A DNA stretch of 40,083 bases, taken from positions 1 to 40,083 of the forward strand of contig JAITPR010000057.1 of the NCBI GenBank assembly GCA_031289315.1, given 5' to 3'. Shown piece after piece: positions 32,855-39,889 of the stretch. Both the position numbers and the translations under genes were made by a program. Origin of the DNA: Clostridiaceae bacterium. Lineage in GTDB: Bacteria; Bacillota; Clostridia; Christensenellales; CAG-917. The notes below the pieces were generated by a model. It was not told the DNA's origin, ran no database searches, and saw only the letters and a list, made by a program, of their open reading frames with translations. Numbering within the stretch: position 1 is the stretch's first letter; the number at the start of each line of letters is the position of its first letter.

Positions 32855-34738
32855 TTAAGCGGCGAAATCATTTTCGTCTTGCGCGTCGTTCTTATGTCTT
32901 TTTTTGATAGCCATTATGATGATAAACGCAAGCACAATGCTGACGACTATTCCCGCCGTAACCGAAACCGGTACAATCCATATAAAGTAATCCGTTTCAA
33001 CGGTTACCTCCGCGGAGTCCCATACCATACCGTCGCCGTATTTTGCGGTTATCCTATAGGTGCCGGCTTTGGTCGGCGTAAAGCGGAACACACTGTAGCC
33101 CTCATAGGCGACATTGCCGTTCACGTACCACGTAACCGGAGTGTGCGGGTCGGTATTGTCGACTCCGCTCAACAGAAAAGACACCGTTTCGCCCTGTTTT
33201 ACACTTTCAGCGCCACCCAATCCGTTGCCGCCTAAAATTTTAATTGCGTTATAACTAGGCTCATGGTAGCGCACCTCCACCGTCACGGTCGCCGAAAGGG
33301 GCGTATTGAACGGGTCCCCTGCGGAATCCACCGCCGCGACAATCACAAACTTCCCGGCACCGTCCTCCGAATAGGCAAGCGGGTCAAATTCGAATGCCAT
33401 TCCGTTCATGATAAACTCTTCGTTGACGTACCAATTTAATGACGTCTTAGGATTTATTCCGGCGGGCGTAATAGCCCCGAAGAAATTGACCTCCGTGACG
33501 TTATCAATGTATTGTTGCAGCTTCGACAGCGTGTAACCCGTAATCGTAACCGTTTCCGGGTCGCGGTAAATGGCATCCATATCAAGGAAATCACGCGAAG
33601 TAATAGCCTCAAAATCCAAAAGCGGATTATCTCTTCCGCTGCCTTGAATACCTTTTTCCGAATGGTATTTAAGCATCTGTGTTATTTGCGGCGCGGTAAG
33701 AGCGTATTCGCCGATATAGCGTAGCTTCAATAGCGCGGCGGCGACGGAAACTATCGGCGACGCCATGCTGGTGCCGTTTTTGTAGCCGTAACCCGTTTTC
33801 AAAGCGCCGTACATCCTATCCGCGTCCGGGTATGTCGACCTTGCCCCGCCCGGGGCCGTAACGTCGTACGCTGCCGCGCAGTTCGAATATTCCGCAAATG
33901 CCGGGAAGCCGTCCGCGCCCGGCTGATATGACATCACGCCTATGACGTTGCCAAATGCCGCAGGATACCCTAGCCCGTTTATTTCGGTGGGCGTTCTAGA
34001 ATTATTCCCCGCGGCGGCGACAATCGTCGCGCTTTCCGCCGTGGCTTCTACACTGCTTCTTATATTGTTGACAAAGTTGGTGTCCGGGGTTTTGTCGCCC
34101 GCCGTCAAAGACATATTGATAATGTCCGCTCCGTTTTCCACGGCAAAGGTCAACGCCTTGTTGACATTTATATAACTGAAAACGTCGTCACCGCCGGAGA
34201 TTGTGGACGCGCGTATCGGCATTATTTTGATGTAATCGGAAAGCCCCAACGCCCTTATCAGCATGGCGGCTATGCTTGCCACGTGCGTGCCGTGCGAAGC
34301 GTTGGACGCGTCCGTCGGAGAAGAGGAATTGGCAACCACATCCTTAAAAACAACCTTGCCGGTTTCGTCCTCTAGCAGCGTGCCGGTAAACACCTCGTGA
34401 GCGGCGTAAATACCCGTGTCTATAACGGCTATGACCACTGGTTCAAAGTCGGGCGAATTCGGGTCGGGCAATGTCCCTGCGCTCTTCCAACCGTTTACCG
34501 CGGCGCGCACGGAGGGTATGTCAAGATAATCCTCTCCTAAATACCAAAGCTTATCGGCAAGACTGTCTATAAGCGTGTCGCCGTAGGAATACGGAGCCGC
34601 CGAAGCGTAGCCGTCCGCAAGTCCGCCCCCCGTAAAAACGGAAAACGCGGCGATTAGTATTACCGCCGCCGTAATTAGGATCGCCGCCCTTGAGGCGTGC
34701 CGTTTATATGAAAAATTTCTGTGTTCCGCTACGGTCAT
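32855..34738 (-). CDS. Membrane-anchored S8 subtilase 1
   Basis: Surface serine peptidase of 627 residues from this ATG. A GTG at 34756 would add six residues, and neither start has a well-placed SD. After a signal/anchor (about 19-35) and a segment shared with its neighbour (KLWYLGEDYLDIP, AGTLPDP), the S8 domain has Asp107 (IAVIDTGIY), His149 (SHGTHVAS), the oxyanion Asn in AAAGNNS and Ser324 (NGTSMASP). Two Ig-like regions (NWYVNEEFIMNG, TWYVNGNVAYEG) and a C-terminal membrane span with basic tail follow. It heads a two-gene unit with subtilase 2. Substrates are unknown; tandem anchored subtilases may process exported proteins or peptides. Confidence 0.9.
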   Translation of the reverse strand: MTVAEHRNFSYKRHASRAAILITAAVILIAAFSVFTGGGLADGYASAAPYSYGDTLIDSLADKLWYLGEDYLDIPSVRAAVNGWKSAGTLPDPNSPDFEPVVIAVIDTGIYAAHEVFTGTLLEDETGKVVFKDVVANSSSPTDASNASHGTHVASIAAMLIRALGLSDYIKIMPIRASTISGGDDVFSYINVNKALTFAVENGADIINMSLTAGDKTPDTNFVNNIRSSVEATAESATIVAAAGNNSRTPTEINGLGYPAAFGNVIGVMSYQPGADGFPAFAEYSNCAAAYDVTAPGGARSTYPDADRMYGALKTGYGYKNGTSMASPIVSVAAALLKLRYIGEYALTAPQITQMLKYHSEKGIQGSGRDNPLLDFEAITSRDFLDMDAIYRDPETVTITGYTLSKLQQYIDNVTEVNFFGAITPAGINPKTSLNWYVNEEFIMNGMAFEFDPLAYSEDGAGKFVIVAAVDSAGDPFNTPLSATVTVEVRYHEPSYNAIKILGGNGLGGAESVKQGETVSFLLSGVDNTDPHTPVTWYVNGNVAYEGYSVFRFTPTKAGTYRITAKYGDGMVWDSAEVTVETDYFIWIVPVSVTAGIVVSIVLAFIIIMAIKKRHKNDAQDENDFAA

Positions 34739-34767
34739 AACCTTATACCGCGCCACATTTAAGGCGC

Positions 34768-34802
34768 AAACCGAAGATTTTTTATTTTTTTATCTTCAGT
34801 TT
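34768..34802. other. Inverted repeat with T-rich loop before subtilase 1
   Basis: AAACCGAAGAT (34768-34778) and ATCTTCAGTTT (34792-34802) pair at 10 of 11 positions around a 13-base T-rich loop (A-rich on the minus strand). It lies about 30 bases upstream of the subtilase 1 start and could be an operator or leader hairpin. Confidence 0.5.
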
Positions 34803-34804
34803 TT

Positions 34805-34980
34805 CCCGCGCGCATTCCGCACGCTTTTTGCTTTACGCGCGTGTGCTGCGCGTTTTTACTGCCGTGCGGGTGCCGCACGCTTTTGCTCTAACGCGAGTAT
34901 GTCGCGCATTTTTACTTTGCCATGCGTGTACCGCACGCGCTTACTTTACGCGCGTGTACCGCACGTTGTTGCTTTTTTGT
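34805..34980. repeat. Degenerate tandem repeat array downstream of the ABC permease gene
   Basis: Five to six diverged units of about 29-33 bases, with consensus close to TTACGCGCGTGTGCCGCACG followed by a T-rich step. The array starts at about 34805 and stops some 10 bases before the end of the permease gene. It is GC-rich and internally palindromic (GCGCGT, GTGC...GCAC). Confidence 0.6.
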
Positions 34981-34988
34981 AGGCGCCG

Positions 34989-35765
34989 TTACTTAACGTC
35001 GCGTTTTTCGAAGCTTAAAATACCCAACAAATTGGACAGTATTATAAGAGAAAGAGGCACCAATACTACGCTTAAAATTTCTTCGGTTTGGTACTCACCT
35101 AAAGCGGTGGCTATAGATTGAATGCCGGAAAGCGTGTAAATGCTGACGTTGGTACCGCTAAGTAGTGAGATAAGCAAAACTATCAGGCTCAAAGCGAAAT
35201 AGAATACCACGCTTATCGTAATCGCCGCACCGGTACTGCGCACCAAAAACGAAAGGCAGGTGCAAATCGAAGCCATCGCGGCAACAATCCAAATGTTGAT
35301 GAACAGCCCACGGAAAAAGCTTGCCACCTCCTCCGCCGAAAACGCCGGGCTTCTAGGCATAAGCGCATAGCCGAAAATCGTGGCGGCTATTATACATACG
35401 AACAACAGCCCTATCCCGAAAACGAAAACCGTTATCAACCGCGACAAATAGATAAACGGCTTAGGCGCGCCGCAAACGACGGCGTTTTTAACCGTGCCGC
35501 TCTTAAAATCCGACGCTACAAACAACGCGGCAAACAGTATGACGAAAAGTATTAAATTGCCGTCCATGGCAGCCCCGGCAATAAGGTCATGGGCGGTCGA
35601 CGTATATCGCACCAAGGCTCCCGGTACCTCCGCGCCTGCGGAGGCGTCGGACATACTAAGCACCAGCGCCGAGAAAAGCACTAAGACCGTAGCCACTATG
35701 GGAGCCACGATGAGCGCCTTGCTTTTCAAAAGCCGTCTGAATTCCGCTCTAAGTAAATTAATCAT
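34989..35765 (-). CDS. ABC-2-type transporter permease
   Basis: The 258-residue integral membrane protein has about six spans: near 17-38 (LIVAPIVATVLVLFSALVLS), 69-88, 109-138, 152-171, 179-200 and 228-249. A conserved cytosolic segment SDFKSGTVKNAV after span 2 is typical of ABC-2 permeases of the bacitracin/lantibiotic-immunity type. It pairs with the ATPase gene 102 bases upstream on the same strand. AAGAGGA lies 11 bases before the ATG. Export of a peptide or lipid is inferred; nothing in the sequence fixes the substrate. Confidence 0.85.
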   Translation of the reverse strand: MINLLRAEFRRLLKSKALIVAPIVATVLVLFSALVLSMSDASAGAEVPGALVRYTSTAHDLIAGAAMDGNLILFVILFAALFVASDFKSGTVKNAVVCGAPKPFIYLSRLITVFVFGIGLLFVCIIAATIFGYALMPRSPAFSAEEVASFFRGLFINIWIVAAMASICTCLSFLVRSTGAAITISVVFYFALSLIVLLISLLSGTNVSIYTLSGIQSIATALGEYQTEEILSVVLVPLSLIILSNLLGILSFEKRDVK

Positions 35766-35867
35766 GTTATTTTTTTCCTCTTAACTTTTCCGCACTGCGC
35801 ACTCATTCCCGCCCGTACGGACCACAACGGTATCGGCAAGCCTGCTCCGCCGTAATTAATTTTCTGC

Positions 35868-37058
35868 CTACGCGCGCATGCCGCCCATTAGCGAAATCAA
35901 AAAGCTTTCCGAATCGTCCGTAACCGCCTCATACGAAAGCGTCACCACACCCGCGCCAGTGAGTGTTTGCACCAATATATGCAGTTCACTGATGCGTTCG
36001 TATACTCTAATCACGTTATTATGCGAAAGTTCTGTTTGGAATATGCCGGCGTCCGCAAGAGCGCGCTTTGCCGATACCGGATTGTCAACGGTAAGCCGGA
36101 CATACGGGCGGCTCATCGAATCCAACGCGGATTTGGAAAATTCGGCGACAAGCTTTCCTTCCCTTATAACGCCGTACGCCGTCGCCAGCTTGTAAAGCTC
36201 ACCCAAAATATGAGAGGAAATCAAAATCGTTATGCCGCGCGCCTGATTGACGTATTTTAAAAACTCACGGAATTCCAGTATGCCCTCCGGGTCAAGACCG
36301 TTTACCGGCTCGTCCAAAACAAGCAGCTCCGGGTCACCCAGTATGGCGGCGGCTATGCCTAAACGCTGTTTCATGCCCATGGAAAAATCCTTGGCAAGCT
36401 TGTTGCCGACGTCGTCTAAACCCACGGCTTTAAGCGCTTCGCCGAAATCCGGCTTGATACCCAACAAATCCGCGCGGATTTTTAAATTGTCCACCGCGTT
36501 CATGTTTCTGTATATCGCGGGCGTTTCTATGACGGAACCGGTCTTCTTCCTTGCCGCCTTAAGCCCCGCGTACGAGTCGTTTCCAAACAGCGCGATACTG
36601 CCGGCGGACGGTGCCGCAAGCCCCGTAAGCATGCGAATCAGCGTGGTTTTACCGGCGCCGTTATTGCCGATAAAGCCGTATATCTCACCTCTGGCGACCG
36701 TCATAAATACGTTGTCGACGACGGCGCGCCCACCGTAAAGCTTAGTAAGCCCGGTGGTTTTTATCACCGCGTCGGTTATATTGCCGCGCGGCGGAGCAAA
36801 TTCGGCAGGCATCGGCAACGGTTGCCGATAAGCATAGCCGGCGTAGGCAGGCTGTCCGTACGGCACGGGTTGTCCGTAGGGTGCGGGTTGCGCCGCGTAA
36901 CCGTTCACATTCGGTTGCACGGGAACCTCTCCGCCCTGTCCGTATGCCCCCGTGACGTAACCTTCCTCCGGTTGTCCGGCGGAATCGTCAAAAAGGGGCG
37001 TATTACGTCCCTCGTCGGCTACAATTCCGCCGTTTAAATTTTCATTTTCATTTTCCAT
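35868..37058 (-). CDS. ABC transporter ATPase with Pro/Tyr/Gly-rich N-terminal extension
   Basis: The 396-residue ATPase energises the neighbouring ABC-2 permease. The ATPase domain starts at about residue 97 and has Walker A GNNGAGKTT (131-139), a Q-loop region, signature FSMGMKQR, Walker B LLVLDEPVNGLDPEG and switch His in ILISSHILGEL, plus a C-terminal domain of the drug/bacteriocin-export class. The first 95 residues are an unusual low-complexity extension: acidic (1-34), then PYGQPVPYGQPAYAGYAY-type repeats. Such tails are normally seen on membrane or signalling proteins, not on ABC ATPases. The gene has a good promoter (37203-37231), and three 43-bp repeats fill its leader. Confidence 0.9.
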   Translation of the reverse strand: MENENENLNGGIVADEGRNTPLFDDSAGQPEEGYVTGAYGQGGEVPVQPNVNGYAAQPAPYGQPVPYGQPAYAGYAYRQPLPMPAEFAPPRGNITDAVIKTTGLTKLYGGRAVVDNVFMTVARGEIYGFIGNNGAGKTTLIRMLTGLAAPSAGSIALFGNDSYAGLKAARKKTGSVIETPAIYRNMNAVDNLKIRADLLGIKPDFGEALKAVGLDDVGNKLAKDFSMGMKQRLGIAAAILGDPELLVLDEPVNGLDPEGILEFREFLKYVNQARGITILISSHILGELYKLATAYGVIREGKLVAEFSKSALDSMSRPYVRLTVDNPVSAKRALADAGIFQTELSHNNVIRVYERISELHILVQTLTGAGVVTLSYEAVTDDSESFLISLMGGMRA

Positions 37059-37078
37059 TTACAACCCCGTCACAAGAT

Positions 37079-37202
37079 GGTTAAACGCCATATCGCCGTC
37101 CGACCCGTCTTATTCTAGTGCGGTTAAACGACTTATTGCCGTCCGACCCGCCTTTTTCTAGTGCGGTTAAACGACTTATTGCCGTCCGACCCGCCTTTTT
37201 CA
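37079..37202. repeat. 43-bp tandem repeat, three units, in the ABC ATPase leader
   Basis: GGTTAAACG...CCGTCCGACCCG...TCTAGTGC units start at 37079, 37122 and 37165; the second and third are almost identical. The array fills the space between the -10 at 37203 and the SD region, so it would be transcribed as the 5' leader. Each unit can form a small hairpin (GCGG/CCGC). Confidence 0.85.
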
Positions 37203-37231
37203 ATTATACTATAAATATAACATGTTATCAA
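37203..37231 (-). promoter_or_regulatory. Sigma-A-type promoter for the ABC exporter genes
   Basis: On the minus strand TTGATA (37231-37226) and a perfect TATAAT (37208-37203) are separated by exactly 17 bases. Transcription would begin inside the 43-bp repeat array. Confidence 0.8.
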
Positions 37232-37280
37232 GGTATATTGTTTGATTTAAGCGCAAGTCTATGATTTTTGCCAAACGGAT

Positions 37281-37345
37281 GTAGACAATTTGCGGTGACA
37301 AAAGATTTTATTGGCAGGCAAGTCGTCACAGAGGATTGTTCACAG
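37281..37345. repeat. Palindromic element, copy F (overlaps the GH16 stop codon)
   Basis: It reads GTAGACAATTTGCGGTGAC, AAAAGATTTTATTGG, CAGGCAAGTCGTCAC and AGAGGATTGTTCACAG. The element contains the stop codon at 37326-37328 and encodes the last residues (VNNPL) of the GH16 protein. Orientation is as in copies A and B. Confidence 0.85.
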
Positions 37346-38333
37346 TCTGCCAAACCTTTACGTAGTCAACAATGAAATCGTATGCTTTACCCTTGTCGTT
37401 TTTATCCGGATTGCCCGACCAAAACGGCTCAACCGAACCGTCCGCGTTAAGCACCTCTCCGGGATAAAGCACGCCGTTCTTTGAACTTCCGCCCACCTCT
37501 ACGGACAAAATCAGATATTCTGCCACCTCGGAAACACCCAAAATTTTATCCTCATAGACGTATTCCGTGCGCCATGTCTCCCTGCCGTCGATATAGAAAA
37601 TCCATTCAGTTTTCGTCCACATGACGCCGTAACGGTGGAATTCACTGTACATCTTCGGCACCTTGTATGTCGCGGATTTTGAAGACTTGAGCTTATCTCC
37701 GTAGCCGTCGCTGTGCAGAACATGCGTAACGCTCTCTCGCGACGACTTGCTTTGGTACATGTTCGGCGACTCCATAACGTCAACCTCCAGACCGTCCTTC
37801 GCCGTCCACTGAACATCTCCCTCATGGAAAGTCACGTCATTATCCGGCATCAGCCAAAACGCCGACCATATGCCCACGGAAGGCGGCGCAATACAACGCA
37901 CCTCGAAATATCCGCCGACGGCGTTAAAACCCTTATATCCTTCGTTTATGTCGATGTCCTTTGAGGTCGCAATGCCCGTCTCTAACCAAGAGGTATACCA
38001 ACCCTCTCCGCGCTCCCCGTCCTTGAATTTGGTGCGTATGGTGAGAGCGCCGTCCGCCACGAAAATAATGTCGGATGTGTCCGTATAATACCCTGCACGG
38101 CGTATTCCGTTTTCCGACGGCATGGTGTTTATTTTCCACTTCGTCAAATCCAAAGCGCTGCCATCAAAATTGTCGGCAAAAACGACCTCCATTCCGCTTA
38201 AATCAAGCGTCTCTGCGTCGGGTAACTTCGTAAGCGAACACCCCGCCAACATCAGCGACAAACACACGGCAGTCAATACCGCCGCGGCAATCACTGCAAT
38301 GCGCCGCATAATTTTACGCGAAAAATTTTTCAT
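37326..38333 (-). CDS. GH16-family glycoside hydrolase lipoprotein
   Basis: Surface lipoprotein expected to cleave beta-1,3/1,4-glucans or related galactans. The 335-residue protein has a lipoprotein signal (hydrophobic 11-29, lipobox LAGC with C32), then one GH16 domain: VFADNFDGSALDLTKWKIN, GYFEVRCIAPPSVGIWSAFW and the catalytic EVDVMES with E183 (nucleophile), D185 and E188 (acid/base), followed by HRYGVMWTKTEWIFYIDGRE. All key residues are present, so an active enzyme is likely. GAGGAG precedes the ATG at 38333. Its promoter lies about 210 bases upstream, separated from the gene by three 47-bp repeats. The C-terminal end is encoded by palindromic element F, so the element may have replaced the original stop. 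Confidence 0.92.
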   Translation of the reverse strand: MKNFSRKIMRRIAVIAAAVLTAVCLSLMLAGCSLTKLPDAETLDLSGMEVVFADNFDGSALDLTKWKINTMPSENGIRRAGYYTDTSDIIFVADGALTIRTKFKDGERGEGWYTSWLETGIATSKDIDINEGYKGFNAVGGYFEVRCIAPPSVGIWSAFWLMPDNDVTFHEGDVQWTAKDGLEVDVMESPNMYQSKSSRESVTHVLHSDGYGDKLKSSKSATYKVPKMYSEFHRYGVMWTKTEWIFYIDGRETWRTEYVYEDKILGVSEVAEYLILSVEVGGSSKNGVLYPGEVLNADGSVEPFWSGNPDKNDKGKAYDFIVDYVKVWQTVNNPL

Positions 38334-38359
38334 GGGTCTAATTCTCCTCTTTGTTGATA

Positions 38360-38498
38360 GGTTCCGCTTCGCTTCAGTTTAGCGGGTCTGCTTAGATTAG
38401 TTTATAGGCTCCGCTTCGCTTAGTTGAGCGGCTCCCACTACGCTTGATTGATAGACTCCGCTTCGCTTAGTTGAGCGGCTCCCACTACGCTTAATTAA
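38360..38498. repeat. 47-bp tandem repeat, three units, in the GH16 leader
   Basis: Units beginning at the G before TCCGCTTCGCTT or CTCCGCTTCGCTT start at 38360, 38407 and 38454. The two promoter-proximal units are nearly identical (AGTTGAGCGGCTCCCACTAC shared) and the gene-proximal one has diverged. It lies between the promoter and the start codon. Confidence 0.85.
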
Positions 38499-38543
38499 CC
38501 GGTTAAAAATCCAATCCGCCTAATTACCAGTTATAATATTTAT

Positions 38544-38572
38544 ATTATACCAATTCCGCGGGCGTTTGTAAA
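38544..38572 (-). promoter_or_regulatory. Sigma-A-type promoter for the GH16 gene
   Basis: On the minus strand TTTACA (38572-38567) and a perfect TATAAT (38549-38544) are separated by 17 bases. The leader would be about 200 bases. Confidence 0.75.
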
Positions 38573-38609
38573 CAGCCAATTTCAGCAATAGCTAACGTAT
38601 GTTTTGTAG

Positions 38610-38810
38610 CTGTTTTTTTCAGTACGCTTCCGCTTTTTCGCGGGCGTTTGCAATCAACCGAATGCGGCGTGCTTTAACGTCTTATGCGGCACTCTCATTC
38701 TGGTATTTATACCATAGCGAATCCCAAAAGCCTTTGATTTTTTTTCTTAGAGCAAGTCTTTTTCAGGGGTGTTTTTTTCAGTATGCTTCCGCTTTATCGA
38801 CGCCTATTTT
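38610..38810. repeat. Two-copy direct repeat in the spacer before the VOC gene
   Basis: TGTTTTTTTCAGTACGCTTC at 38611 recurs as TGTTTTTTTCAGTATGCTTC near 38771, each continuing into CGCTTT. The rest of the 38573-38963 spacer shows no gene. An open frame through both copies repeats FFQYASA and is judged non-coding. Confidence 0.6.
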
Positions 38811-38963
38811 ACTCTCTTTTTCTTGAAAAAACATGCCTTTTTACGGGTTTTTTAAACATTTTTTATCCGCCCAATAAACACACATTGATGTTTGTTCTTT
38901 AATAAAAATATTTTGCCAACAAGGGTCGACAACAGGTCGCCCGGCAAAAGGATGGGGAAAAAC

Positions 38964-39395
38964 ATGGAAATCAATATTGCTATTCTTCTCAACGGAAAAG
39001 CGTGGGAAGCCGTTTGCTTTTACGAAAAAGTGTTCGGCGTAAAGGCTAAGGACGTCATCTATTACGGCGGAGAAAATACGCGTGGCGGGCGGTCTTATCC
39101 TAACATGCAAATTTGCGGCTCCGGCAAAATCCGATTGGCAACACTCTGCGTCGGAAACGCCAAACTGCGCATAATAGATTTTCCCGAAGATACCGCCGGC
39201 TTTCCGAGCGAAAAACTGGCGCCGGTGATTATCGACACCGCCGAAAACATAAGCGAATATTACAAAAAATTACTGCAAGACTGCCGCGAAATCACGGTGC
39301 CGATCACAAAAACGCCCTTTGCCGAGCTTCATGCCGCGGTAACCGATAAATTCGGAATAACATGGTTGCTTAACGGCGGCTATATTTTCGAATAA
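38964..39395 (+). CDS. VOC/PhnB-like fold protein
   Basis: The 143-residue protein has the glyoxalase/bleomycin-resistance (VOC) beta-alpha-beta-beta-beta arrangement twice: INIAILLNGKAWEAVCFYEKVFG at the N-terminus, as in PhnB-like proteins, and a second half around SEYYKKLLQDCREITVPITKTPFAELHAAVTDKFGITWLLN. The usual metal-binding residues are not obvious, so it may be non-enzymatic. The start is uncertain: ATG at 38964 (MEINIAIL, fits the fold) or 38952 (four residues longer, with AAAAGG close by). It is transcribed away from the GH16 gene and no partner gene is seen. Confidence 0.75.
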   Translation: MEINIAILLNGKAWEAVCFYEKVFGVKAKDVIYYGGENTRGGRSYPNMQICGSGKIRLATLCVGNAKLRIIDFPEDTAGFPSEKLAPVIIDTAENISEYYKKLLQDCREITVPITKTPFAELHAAVTDKFGITWLLNGGYIFE

Positions 39396-39530
39396 CCCCC
39401 ACAGCGCCCTAAACTTAAATGCACCCGCCCACTACGACGGAATTCTACGTATGCGGATTTATGCACACGGGTTTTCCGTACACCGAATTTCCTTTGTCTA
39501 GGCAATTCCCCCCTCTTACCGGCGGCACCC

Positions 39531-39626
39531 CTTTATAACAAATACATAGCCCAAAGTAAACGGAGGGACGTCTGTACGTTTCTGCAGTTCTTTCATCTTT
39601 ATAACAAATATAGCCCAAAGCAAACC
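39531..39626. repeat. 66-bp direct repeat, two units, after the VOC gene
   Basis: CTTTATAACAAATACATAGC at 39531 recurs as CTTTATAACAAATATAGCCC at 39597, followed in both by CCAAAG(T/C)AAAC. The rest of the 39396-39780 spacer contains no convincing gene. Confidence 0.65.
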
Positions 39627-39889
39627 TAAAAACAGTACACGAGGAACGATAATTCCTTGCTCATATCCCCTACGGAAACATTATTTTACCCGTGGCGGCT
39701 TCCTTCGGCGTATCCCCCGTAAACGAAAAAGAAGAAAGTGGTTCTACGCTTTCTTCTCTAACGCCCGGATATTATATACCGGAAAAATGGTGGAGCGGAA
39801 AGTCCTTAATAAGAACACCGTCTTATATAAGATTAACCATCTTGAGTATTTTTGTCAAGTTGAATTGCCGTTGGCGGGGTACGAAGTGA

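Noticed and set aside
37079..38498. CRISPR array suspected from the 43-bp and 47-bp repeats
   Set aside because: Units are contiguous without unique spacers, only three each, and no cas genes are present.
38599..38826. 75-residue plus-strand frame with FFQYASA twice
   Set aside because: It results from a two-copy direct repeat; there is no SD, no recognisable domain, and composition is not gene-like.
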